A DNA stretch of 64,000 bases, taken from the NCBI RefSeq assembly GCF_000397205.1, contig NC_021237.1:6083001-6147000 (forward strand), in the 5' to 3' direction. The stretch is from Pseudomonas protegens CHA0. Lineage in GTDB: Bacteria; Pseudomonadota; Gammaproteobacteria; Pseudomonadales; Pseudomonadaceae. Position numbers and translations under genes: made by a program. Position 1 is the first letter of the stretch. Each line of letters begins with the position of its first letter. The notes below the pieces were generated by a model, which saw nothing but the letters and a program-made list of their open reading frames with translations, had not been told where the DNA came from and made no database searches. Below are positions 27,901 to 35,560 of this stretch, piece after piece.

Positions 27901-29278
27901 GCAACCGGTGCCCGGTTTCGACCAGGCCTGGGAGGCACAGCCGGCCCTGGTGGAGCTGATTCGCGCCCGCCTCAGCGGCTTCGCTCCCCTGACCCTGGCG
28001 CAGATCGCCGCGCCCCTGGGCCTGCCCGCTTCCAGCATCCACCAGGCGCTGATCCAGCTGGAGAGCGAAGGTTATGTGCTGCGGGGGCGCTTCAGCCCTG
28101 GCGGCGATGAAGAACAATGGTGCGAACGTCACCTGCTGGCGCGGATCCACCGCTACACGGTGAAGCGCCTGCGCCGGGAAATCGAACCGGTGGCCTTGCA
28201 GGATTTCATGCGCTTTCTGTTCGACTGGCAGCACCTGTCGCCGGGTACCCAGGGCCAGGGCAGCGCCATGCTGGCCGAGCTGGTCGCGCAGTTCGAAGGC
28301 TACCCCGCAGCGGCCTCGGCCTGGGACAGCGACCTGCTGCCGGCGCGCCTGAAGGATTACTCCGCCAGTTGGCTGGATGACCTGTGCCGCAGCGGCAAGG
28401 TGGTCTGGAGCCGGATCAACAGCAGCGGCAAGATCGCCGCCAGCGCCCTGCGCAGCACCCCCATCGTGTTGCTGCCCCGGGCCCGCGTGGCGCTCTGGAA
28501 CGCCCTGACCTGCCCCATCGACAGCAGTGACCTGTCACCCAAGGCGCAGAAGGTTCACACCGTACTGAGCCAGCTGGGCGCACTGTTTTTCGATGAACTG
28601 CTGCAGGAAACCCACCTGCTGCGCAGCGAACTGGAAACCGTGCTGCAGGAACTGGTGGGCGCCGGATGGGTGAATGCCGACAGCTTCGCCGGGCTGCGGG
28701 CCCTGATCACCCCGGCCAGCAAGCGCCAGAACCGCAGCAGCCGACGGGGTCGCGGCGCCTTCGTCGGAGGAATGGACGACGCGGGGCGCTGGGCCTTGTT
28801 GCGCCGCGCCGCCAGCGAGGATAGCGCCGCCACCCTGGAGCACGTGGCCATGACCCTGCTACGCCGCTATGGCGTGGTGTTCTGGCGCCTGCTGGAGCGC
28901 GAGGCCGACTGGCTGCCCAACTGGCGCGATTTGCTGCGTACCTTCCATCGCCTGGAAGCCCGCGGAGAAATTCGCGGCGGGCGCTTCGTCAGCGGCCTGG
29001 CCGGCGAGCAGTTCGCCCTGCCGGAAGCCATCCCGCTACTGCGCGAAGTGCGCCGCCGGCCCCATGACGGCAGCCTGATCGCGGTGTGCGGCGTCGACCC
29101 GCTGAACCTTGCCGGGACCCTGCTGCCCGGGCCCAAGGTCCCGGCCCTGAGCGGCAACCGCCTGGTGTTCCGCGACGGCCTGCCGGCGGCCGCCGACATC
29201 GGCGGCACCCAGCACCTGTGGCTGGAGCTGGAACCCCAGGCCGCCCAGGCCCTGCGCAACAAGCTCATCCGGCACTGA
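24992..29278 (+). CDS. lhr: Large ATP-dependent helicase Lhr
   Basis: A 1428-residue superfamily 2 helicase. Motif I APTGSGKT is at about residues 48-55, motif II VDEIHAL, motif III GLSATQKP, and motif VI QRVGRSGHQ. The long C-terminal region beyond about residue 700 is the Lhr-specific extension, absent from the shorter Lhr-core forms. Lhr unwinds DNA and DNA:RNA hybrids and is tied to repair. No strong ribosome site precedes the ATG; homology begins here. It diverges from the SDR gene across 190 bases. Confidence 0.93.
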   Translation: MNLAQSVNPVLDGFHPAVSAWFKHTFAAVTPAQARAWPLIAQRRSTLIAAPTGSGKTLTAFLAVIDDLVRQGLAGGGQLPDATLVVYVSPLKALSNDIQINLQQPLAGITEQLRRMGLPELSISTAVRTGDTPQKDRNAMRKSAPQILVTTPESLYVLLGSDSGRRMLASTRSVIVDEIHALAGSKRGSHLALSLERLQALRAEPLLRIGLSATQKPIEAVSRFLVGHGRPCEIVDIGHARPRDLDIEVPPVPLSAVMANDVWELVYERLANLAREHRTTLIFVNTRRLAERLARHLSERLGKQAVAAHHGSLAKEQRLEAEQRLKAGDLQVLIATASLELGIDIGDVDLVCQIGSPRSISAFLQRVGRSGHQVGGTPKGRLFALTRDDLIECAALLDCVRRGELDTLLIPHAPLDVLAQQIVAEVSCQEWSEAALLDMLRQAAPYADLDQAHYQALLQMLAEGFNGRQGLRSAYLHRDALARTLRGRRGAQLTALTSGGTIPDNADYSVLLEPQGLNIGSVNEDFAVESIAGDVFQLGNTSYRILRVETGKVRVEDAQGQPPNIPFWLGEAPGRSAELSSAVARLLAQLDELLGATPGQLQAAIHWLHHELGLNLASAEQLVDYLAPARLALGALPSQDTLIMERFFDESGGTQLVIHSPFGSRINRAWGLALRKRFCRTFNFELQAAASEDAIVLSLSTSHSFALDEVWRYLHSNSAEHILVQALLDAPLFGVRWRWNAGVALALPRYSGGRKVPPQIQRMKSEDLIASVFPDQIACLENLAGEREIPDHPLVEQTLDDCLHEAMDSEGWLNLLRRMEQGQVRLLSRELPAPSPLAAEILSAKPYTFLDDAPLEERRTQAVLARRWSDPQATDDLGALDAEAIAAVAAEAWPAPASADEMHEALMSLACISEAEAQANLHWPEWLQALSSQGRACRLQAGPGGGLWLALERICCLRALYPQAALQPALQPVPGFDQAWEAQPALVELIRARLSGFAPLTLAQIAAPLGLPASSIHQALIQLESEGYVLRGRFSPGGDEEQWCERHLLARIHRYTVKRLRREIEPVALQDFMRFLFDWQHLSPGTQGQGSAMLAELVAQFEGYPAAASAWDSDLLPARLKDYSASWLDDLCRSGKVVWSRINSSGKIAASALRSTPIVLLPRARVALWNALTCPIDSSDLSPKAQKVHTVLSQLGALFFDELLQETHLLRSELETVLQELVGAGWVNADSFAGLRALITPASKRQNRSSRRGRGAFVGGMDDAGRWALLRRAASEDSAATLEHVAMTLLRRYGVVFWRLLEREADWLPNWRDLLRTFHRLEARGEIRGGRFVSGLAGEQFALPEAIPLLREVRRRPHDGSLIAVCGVDPLNLAGTLLPGPKVPALSGNRLVFRDGLPAAADIGGTQHLWLELEPQAAQALRNKLIRH

Positions 29279-29615
29279 CCTCCCCCCGTAGGAGCCGGCT
29301 GCCGGCGAAAGGGCCCGTGAGCCCTGCGCCACATCTAGCGGCCTCTTCGCTGGCAAGCCAGCTCCTACCCAGGCAGCAGGCGCCCTTCCAGACAATCCAC
29401 GCCCACCCTCGTAGGAGCCGGCTTGCCGGCGAAAGGGCCCGTGAGCCCTGCGCCACATCCAGCGGCCTCTTCGCTGGCAAGCCAGCTCCTACCCAGGCAG
29501 CAGGCGCCCTTCCAGACAATCCACGCCCACCCTCGTAGGAGCCGGCTTGCCGGCGAAAGGGTCCGTGAGCCCTGCGCCAGATCCAGCTGCCCTTACGCTG
29601 GCCGTCGTTGCGCAA
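29279..29615. repeat. 124-bp tandem repeat of paired REP-like elements
   Basis: Two full units (29288-29410, 123 bases through loss of one T; 29411-29534, 124 bases) and a partial third (29535 to about 29589) are nearly identical. Each unit begins with GTAGGAGCCGGCTTGCCGG and carries the inverted partner CTTCGCTGGCAAGCCAGCTC about 75 bases on, so each is a BIME-like pair. The array fills the space between convergent lhr and the MscS gene; no gene is seen in it. Confidence 0.9.
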
Positions 29616-31721
29616 TCATTGCGGGCGGGGGGATTCGGGGAGCAGCAGCGCCGAGTCGTCCTGTTCCGGTTCGTCTTCATGCACCCGCCGCGCCGGTAAC
29701 ACCACCGGCTGTGGATAAGTCTGGGCGAAATGCACCCAGGGGCAGTTATCCACAAGCTTTTTCAGACGCTGGTTGAAGGCCCGGCTCACCGCGTACTGGC
29801 CGCCGGACACCGTGCGGAACTGGGCCGTCAGCACCACGCCGTTGAGGTCCATCTTGTCCACCCCGAACACGTCCAGGCCGCCTTGCAGGTTGTAGCGCAG
29901 GAAGCTGTCCTCGCTGATGGAGCGCCCGGCTTCGCGGATCAGTTCGATGGCCTTGTCGACGTCGGTGTCGTAGGTGAACTGCACCGAGAAGAAGGCATAG
30001 GCGAACTGCCGCGACTGGTTGGTGACCGCCTTGATCTGGCCGAACGGCACCGAATGCACGAAACCCTTGCCGTCGCGCAGGCGCAGGGTGCGGATGGTCA
30101 GGCCCTCGACGGTGCCGGCATGGCCGGAGTCGAGCACCACCCAGTCACCAATGGACAGGGTGTCTTCGATGATGATGAACAGGCCGGTGATCACGTCCTG
30201 CACCAGTTGCTGGGAGCCGAAACCGATGGCCAGGCCCACCACCCCGGCACCGGCCAGCAGCGGCGCGACGTTGATCCCCAGGTTGGCCATGGTGGTGATC
30301 GCGCAGATCACCACCAGGATGATTTTGATCGCATTGCGCAGCAGCGGCAGGATGGTCTTGACCCGGGTACTGGGCTGACGCGCCGCACGCTTGTTGGCCG
30401 GTGGCTTGAGGGCCTCCTGGATCGCTGTGTCGAGCACCACCCACAGCAGCCAGGTCACCAGGAAGATCAGGCCGATGCTGCTCAGGGAGTCGCTGATGGC
30501 CCGGCCCACGGTATTGCGCTGGGCGAACTCGAACAGCGAGATCCCCCAGATGCGCCCGAGGATCTCGATGAAGGCGATGGCCATGACGATCCGCAGCAGG
30601 GCGTGCAACAGGCTCAGGAAACGCTCCTTGTAGGCGCTGCTGCGCTGAATCGTCTGGGCGCTACGGGACTTGAACAGGTGCTGCAGCACGGTGCTGAGGA
30701 ACACCGTGGCGATCAGCAGCACGGTGGTCAGCAAGGCGCAGCGCAGGGCCTGCTGGCTGTCCTCGCCGGCACCGATCAGGCTCACCGCCGAGACCAGCAC
30801 CATCAGCAGGATCGGCCAGTACCAGAGCCCGGAAAAGATCCGCAGCGACTCCTGCAACGCCGGCTGTTTCAGACGCTGGGCCAGGGAGCGGTTGCGGATC
30901 AGGTGCGCCACCGGCCGGCGCAGGCGGATCACCAGCACCGCGAAGATCAGCGAGGCCAGCAGGCCGGTGAATACCGCCACGCTGCTGGTGATATTGCCCC
31001 CCAGCTGGCGAGCGATCTGCGGGCTGGTGAGGGCATCGCTGAGAGCCGCAAGGAAACCGATCAGAAACAGCGGTTTCGGGCAGTAGCCACGGATGATCCG
31101 CACCGCGGGCCGCTTGTGCCCGACGTTGAACATCACGATCAGGCACAACAGCACCGAGGTCGAGACGATGCCGCTGCTGGTGGCATAGGCCAGGCACAGG
31201 GCCAGCGCCCGCCCCACCGAACCGTTCAGGGAATGGCTGACGTAAAGCGTCAGCGGCAGGCAGACCAAGGCCGGCAAGGTGTAAGGCAGCAGGTATTCCA
31301 ACAGGCCCTGGCCTCGGGGCCGGGCTTGCAGCCAGGGCCGCTGGCTCAGCCGCCGTACCAGCAGCCCGGCCAGCACCGTGAGCAGGGCGAAGCTGCCCAG
31401 CCAGGTGCCGGACAAGGTGAGGAAATCCCCGGCCACGCTCCAGCCCGAACGGTCCGAGGGTTGGTTCACCAGGCGCCCCACTTCGTCCGCAGCGCGGTCG
31501 GCCCGCAGGCGCCAGGCGTCGATCAGGTTTTCATTGAGGTCGAGCTTGTCCTGGACATCGTCGATGCTCGAACTGATGGCGCCCAGCAGGCCCCCTTCCA
31601 CCAGCAGTTCCGGCTTGGCCGGGGCCGCCGCCGGGGCTGTTGCGGCAGTGGCGGCGCAGAGCTCGCTGCTGCCCAGAACGAGCAGCATCCCGAGCAAGAT
31701 CGCGGTCTTGAAATTCAACAC
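29616..31721 (-). CDS. MscS-family mechanosensitive channel (YbiO-like)
   Basis: A 701-residue inner-membrane channel with a signal-like N-terminus, a long N-terminal region with many helices, and the C-terminal MscS core: pore helix VVGLAIGFGSQQLVQDV followed by DTLSIGDWVVLDSG and a cytoplasmic vestibule domain. The start chosen is GTG at 31721 because AAGGAG lies nine bases upstream; a longer frame from 31766 lacks such a site. Large MscS proteins of this layout release solutes in osmotic downshock. Confidence 0.85.
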   Translation of the reverse strand: MLNFKTAILLGMLLVLGSSELCAATAATAPAAAPAKPELLVEGGLLGAISSSIDDVQDKLDLNENLIDAWRLRADRAADEVGRLVNQPSDRSGWSVAGDFLTLSGTWLGSFALLTVLAGLLVRRLSQRPWLQARPRGQGLLEYLLPYTLPALVCLPLTLYVSHSLNGSVGRALALCLAYATSSGIVSTSVLLCLIVMFNVGHKRPAVRIIRGYCPKPLFLIGFLAALSDALTSPQIARQLGGNITSSVAVFTGLLASLIFAVLVIRLRRPVAHLIRNRSLAQRLKQPALQESLRIFSGLWYWPILLMVLVSAVSLIGAGEDSQQALRCALLTTVLLIATVFLSTVLQHLFKSRSAQTIQRSSAYKERFLSLLHALLRIVMAIAFIEILGRIWGISLFEFAQRNTVGRAISDSLSSIGLIFLVTWLLWVVLDTAIQEALKPPANKRAARQPSTRVKTILPLLRNAIKIILVVICAITTMANLGINVAPLLAGAGVVGLAIGFGSQQLVQDVITGLFIIIEDTLSIGDWVVLDSGHAGTVEGLTIRTLRLRDGKGFVHSVPFGQIKAVTNQSRQFAYAFFSVQFTYDTDVDKAIELIREAGRSISEDSFLRYNLQGGLDVFGVDKMDLNGVVLTAQFRTVSGGQYAVSRAFNQRLKKLVDNCPWVHFAQTYPQPVVLPARRVHEDEPEQDDSALLLPESPRPQ

Positions 31722-31934
31722 AACGCAGGGCTCCTTCAGCAGGGTCTGTAAGGAACTGATCAGCAAACGCCCGGCAAGTTCGCTTCAGTTGCCCCCGAGG
31801 CCGGCGCGCCGGTGAACGACGGGCTCCGGGATCCTTGACCCACAGGCAAATATCTTGTGCCGATAGGGCTATTTTTCCGCACGAGTCAAACCCGGACACT
31901 GCGCGCCAATCCCACTTTCACCGGAGTTGCAGTG

Positions 31935-33146
31935 ATGCCCATTGCCCTGCTCGCGCTGACCCTCAGCGCATTCGCCATCGGCACGACCGAGTTCGTTATC
32001 GTTGGCCTGCTACCCACCATAGGTACCGACCTCGGGGTCAGCCTGCCGTCCGCCGGCCTGCTGGTCAGCCTCTACGCTCTGGGCGTGGCGATTGGCGCCC
32101 CGGTGCTCACCGCCCTCAGCGGCAAGGTGCCGCGCAAGCTGTTGCTGCTGTCGCTGATGGTGCTGTTCACCCTTGGCAACCTGCTGGCCTGGAAGGCACC
32201 CGGGTATGAATCCCTGGTGCTGGCACGGATTGTCACGGGCCTGGCCCACGGGGTGTTCTTCTCCATCGGCTCGACCATCGCCACCAGCCTGGTGCCCAAG
32301 GAAAAAGCCGCCAGCGCGATCGCCATCATGTTCACCGGGCTCACCGTGGCTCTGGTCACCGGCGTACCCCTGGGCACCTTTATCGGCCAGCATCTGGGCT
32401 GGCGCGAAACCTTCCTCGCAGTGTCCGCCCTGGGGGTGATCGCCTTTATCGGCAGCCTGCTGTTCGTGCCGAAGAACATTACCCACCGCCCGCCGGCGTC
32501 GCTGCTGCAACAACTGCAGGTGCTCAAGCAACCGCGCCTGCTGCTGGTGTACGCCATGACCGCGGTGGGCTACGGCGGCTCGTTCATCGCCTTCACCTTC
32601 CTGGCGCCGATCCTCCAGGACATTTCCGGCTTAAGCGCCGGCACCGTGAGCCTGGTGCTGCTGGTGTACGGCGTGTCGGTGGCGGTGGGCAATATCTGGG
32701 GCGGCAAGCTGGCGGACCGGCGCGGACCGATCGGCGCCCTGAAGATCATCTTCGCCCTGCTCGCCGCGGTGCTGCTGATGCTCAGCCTCACCGCCGGCAA
32801 CCCATGGCTGGCGCTGCTGACCGTGCTGCTGTGGGGCGCGGTGGCGTTTGGCAACGTACCGGGGCTGCAGGTCTATGTGGTACGTCAGGCCGAGCACTAC
32901 ACACCCCAGGCGGTGGACGTGGCGTCCGGCCTGAACATTGCCGCCTTCAACCTGGGGATTGCCGGTGGAGCCTGGCTGGGGGGCTTGATCGTCGCTCACC
33001 TGGGGCTGATCCACACCGCCTGGATCGGCGCGCTGGTGGTGCTGGTGGCCCTGGCCCTGACCGTCTTGAGCGGCCACCTGGATCGCCGCAACCCGCTAGC
33101 GTTCGCGCCGGCCGGCGGCAGCGCCCGGGCAGTGGCCGGCCACTGA
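31935..33146 (+). CDS. MFS efflux transporter, DHA1/YdhP type
   Basis: A 403-residue protein with about 12 membrane helices. The opening LALTLSAFAIGTTEFVIVGLLP and the later RIVTGLAHGVFFSIG are typical of the sugar-efflux/YdhP branch of drug:H+ antiporters. The ATG at 31935 has GGAG eight bases upstream. It is convergent with the GlxA-type regulator. The substrate is unknown. Confidence 0.85.
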   Translation: MPIALLALTLSAFAIGTTEFVIVGLLPTIGTDLGVSLPSAGLLVSLYALGVAIGAPVLTALSGKVPRKLLLLSLMVLFTLGNLLAWKAPGYESLVLARIVTGLAHGVFFSIGSTIATSLVPKEKAASAIAIMFTGLTVALVTGVPLGTFIGQHLGWRETFLAVSALGVIAFIGSLLFVPKNITHRPPASLLQQLQVLKQPRLLLVYAMTAVGYGGSFIAFTFLAPILQDISGLSAGTVSLVLLVYGVSVAVGNIWGGKLADRRGPIGALKIIFALLAAVLLMLSLTAGNPWLALLTVLLWGAVAFGNVPGLQVYVVRQAEHYTPQAVDVASGLNIAAFNLGIAGGAWLGGLIVAHLGLIHTAWIGALVVLVALALTVLSGHLDRRNPLAFAPAGGSARAVAGH

Positions 33147-33162
33147 ACAGGCCGCAGCCGGG

Positions 33163-34161
33163 TTACGGTACCCGGCTTGCAGCCGTTGAGGTGGCACCGA
33201 AGCGATTGCGATATTCACTGGGCGCCAGCCCGGTGATTTTCCGGAACAGGCTGCGAAAGGTGGCAGGGTCCTGATAACCCACGGTCCAGGCGATGTGATC
33301 GATGCTACCGTTGGTGAACTCCAGCAGTTCCCGGGCCTTGCCCACCCGCAGGTGCTGACAGTACTGGGTCGGCTTGAGGCCGGTGGCCGCCCGGAAGCGC
33401 CGCAGCAAGGTGCGCGGCTCAAGCCCCGCCTGCTGCGCCATCACCGGCAGCGAAACATCCACCGCGCCATTGGCCTGCAGCCAGTGCTGGAGCTTGAGAA
33501 TCGCCCCGTCGCCGTGGCTGAGGATCGGTGCGAAATTGCTGCCGCACTGGCTCGCGCTGGCACTGTGTTCCATCACCAGAAAGCGCGCCGTGGCACTGGC
33601 GATGCTCGGCCCCAGCAAGCGGTTCACCAGGCGCAGACCAAGCTCGGCCCAGGCCATCAGCCCGGCGCTGGTGATCAGGTCGCCGTCATCGACAATGGGT
33701 TTGTCCGCTTCCAGGCGCACCTGTGGGTAACGCTCGGCGAAGGCCTGGGCCGAGGTCCAGTGGGTGGTGGCGCTGCGGCCATCGAGCAGGCCGCTTTCGG
33801 CCAGCAGGATCGAGCCCACACAGACCCCGCCCAGGGTGGCTCCGGCGGCGTGTTGCTGGCGCAGCCAATCCATCAGGGCGGCAGATGACTGATGGCTTGA
33901 GAAGCCCGCCAGCGAAGGCGGGATCAATACCGCCAACAAGGCCCCGGGGGCTTCGGCCAGGCTGTCGTGGACCCGCACCGGAGGCAGTTCGCCGCTGGCC
34001 TGCCAGTGGCTGACGCGCAACCGCGGCAACTGCGCCTGCGGCTGTTCGCCGGCAATCCGGTTGGCCACCTCGAACAAGTCGCTCAGGCCATGTACCGCCG
34101 CCATCTGCACACCGGGATAGAGCAGTACCCCCAATTCGGCGTGCGTGCCTTGAATACCCAC
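33163..34161 (-). CDS. GlxA-type AraC-family transcriptional regulator
   Basis: A 332-residue regulator. An N-terminal DJ-1/PfpI-like domain (VLLYPGVQMAAVHGLSDLFEVAN; GGVCVGSILLAESGLLDGR near residue 110) precedes two AraC-type helix-turn-helix motifs (about 235-325), including IAWTVGYQDPATFRSLFRK. The start is uncertain; GTG at 34161 has GGGGGA nine bases upstream, while the TTG at 34197 has no usable spacing. It diverges from the cysteine hydrolase gene across about 100 bases and probably controls it. Confidence 0.83.
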   Translation of the reverse strand: MGIQGTHAELGVLLYPGVQMAAVHGLSDLFEVANRIAGEQPQAQLPRLRVSHWQASGELPPVRVHDSLAEAPGALLAVLIPPSLAGFSSHQSSAALMDWLRQQHAAGATLGGVCVGSILLAESGLLDGRSATTHWTSAQAFAERYPQVRLEADKPIVDDGDLITSAGLMAWAELGLRLVNRLLGPSIASATARFLVMEHSASASQCGSNFAPILSHGDGAILKLQHWLQANGAVDVSLPVMAQQAGLEPRTLLRRFRAATGLKPTQYCQHLRVGKARELLEFTNGSIDHIAWTVGYQDPATFRSLFRKITGLAPSEYRNRFGATSTAASRVP

Positions 34162-34263
34162 TGTCAGTTTTCCCCCGGTTAATGTCGGTGCGGCCAATCC
34201 TCGAAGGAACGACCGATGGCGATACTGGCTCCTACGTCAATCACTCACCCGCAGGTATTACCC

Positions 34264-34830
34264 ATGGCCAGACAGGCACTCATCGTAATCGATATCCAGA
34301 ACGACTACTTCGCCGACGGCAAGTGGCCCCTGATCGGCGTCGACGCTGCAGCGGACAACGCCGCCCGGCTGATCCAGGCATTTCGCCAGAACGCTGAACC
34401 TGTGGTGCACATCCGCCACGAATTCACCTCCGACGACGCTCCCTTCTTCACTCCCGGCTCCCCAGGTGCGCAGTTGCACCCCAAGGTCCAGAACCACGCC
34501 GATGAGCCGGTGGTGCTCAAGCATTTCGTCAACGCATTCCGCGACACCGAGCTGCAATCGCTGCTCACGCGGCAGGGCATCGAGGAACTGGTGATCGTCG
34601 GCAACATGAGCCACATGTGTGTGGAAGGCACTGCCCGGGCCGCTGCCGACCTGGGCTACCCGGTCAAGGTGATCCATGACGCCTGTGCCACTCTCGACCT
34701 GGAGTTCGCTGGCCAGCGCGTGCCCGCCGCCCAGGTACAAAGTGCGGTGATGGCGGCCCTGGCGTTCGCCTATGCCAGCGTGCTGTCCACCGAGCAGTTT
34801 CTGGCGGCCGGGCAGGCCCCTGCGGCTTGA
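34264..34830 (+). CDS. Isochorismatase-like cysteine hydrolase
   Basis: A 188-residue hydrolase of the isochorismatase superfamily. The catalytic triad is readable: Asp in VIDIQNDYF, Lys in VVLKHFVNAF and Cys in GNMSHMCVEGT. Family alignment begins at the ATG at 34264. An in-frame ATG at 34216 has a better ribosome site (AAGGA, seven bases away), so the true product may be 16 residues longer. The substrate is unknown. The divergent GlxA-like regulator suggests local control. Confidence 0.83.
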   Translation: MARQALIVIDIQNDYFADGKWPLIGVDAAADNAARLIQAFRQNAEPVVHIRHEFTSDDAPFFTPGSPGAQLHPKVQNHADEPVVLKHFVNAFRDTELQSLLTRQGIEELVIVGNMSHMCVEGTARAAADLGYPVKVIHDACATLDLEFAGQRVPAAQVQSAVMAALAFAYASVLSTEQFLAAGQAPAA

Positions 34831-35560
34831 TCACCCGCAAGCGGTGAGCCGTGGCTCACCGCAACTTCATGGCACCAGGCATTTCCCGGATTAAGTTCGC
34901 CGCTGTTTACCGAGAGGTTAATAGCGGCAAATGCCAATAGTTGCAGGACCTACAAGTTAACCATAATGCGAACGAATGATTCCTATTAACAAAAAACACT
35001 CCCCGGCAACCCGCTCGGACAGCTCTATGGAACAACTAAATAACTCCTCATTAATAAGCAAGCCATTAAATAGCTGACTAATAGTAATCAAGGGTTAATC
35101 CGTTATTTCAAAACCTGATTTGAAACATTTGTAAAAATCCATCAAGAGCTGCCCTCGCACATGACTTAGTGCGCTTTCATGGAACGATTTTTTCTATATA
35201 TCCAATTTTCATAATATTTATAGCAAAGTAAAAAACAGCCCCTCCGCCTATACCACCCCCAGCATTCATTGAGCAAGAACAGGCTCCATCAGACTTCTTG
35301 CAAGACGTTCAGCGGAGCCGTCCCGGACTAAACACGCACTTTCCCCTGAAGCCATAAAAATGCCTTGCAGGCCACTTCATTCAACTTACTTGCAAAACCC
35401 TCGGCCTTGACTAAGTTGATAGCTACTCGCCACTGAAGTGTTCTTCAGCCGCCAGAAGATCAATAAAAACCGTCGAGGAATTCAATAACCAGACGCCCTC
35501 CTGCCCTACCCAGCTGACACTGACACGGAATCCAGTCATATCAATCAAGAGGGACGCTTG
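34831..35560 (+). promoter_or_regulatory. AT-rich leader of the ebo/EDB operon
   Basis: This 730-base gene-free region holds: a 10-bp palindromic stem at 34841-34862, probably ending the hydrolase gene; AT-rich stretches (hand count: 32% GC at 35041-35100, 27% at 35161-35220) against about 60-65% in flanking genes; an inverted repeat CTGAAG-TGTT-CTTCAG at 35433-35448; and A(N)GGA motifs near the start of translation, ACGGA at 35525-35529 and AGGGA at 35550-35554, the latter overlapping the ribosome site. ATGGA occurs at 35027-35031 and 35179-35183. No clear -35/-10 pair stands out. The leader motifs fit RsmA/Gac control, which is inference. Confidence 0.6.

Noticed and set aside
29288..29589. 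CRISPR array
   Set aside because: The repeats are 124-bp contiguous tandem units with internal inverted REP pairs and no unique spacers.
34831..35560. GacA upstream element (TGTAAG-N6-CTTACA) in the ebo leader
   Set aside because: No match was seen; any Gac control would be indirect, through RsmA-type sites.
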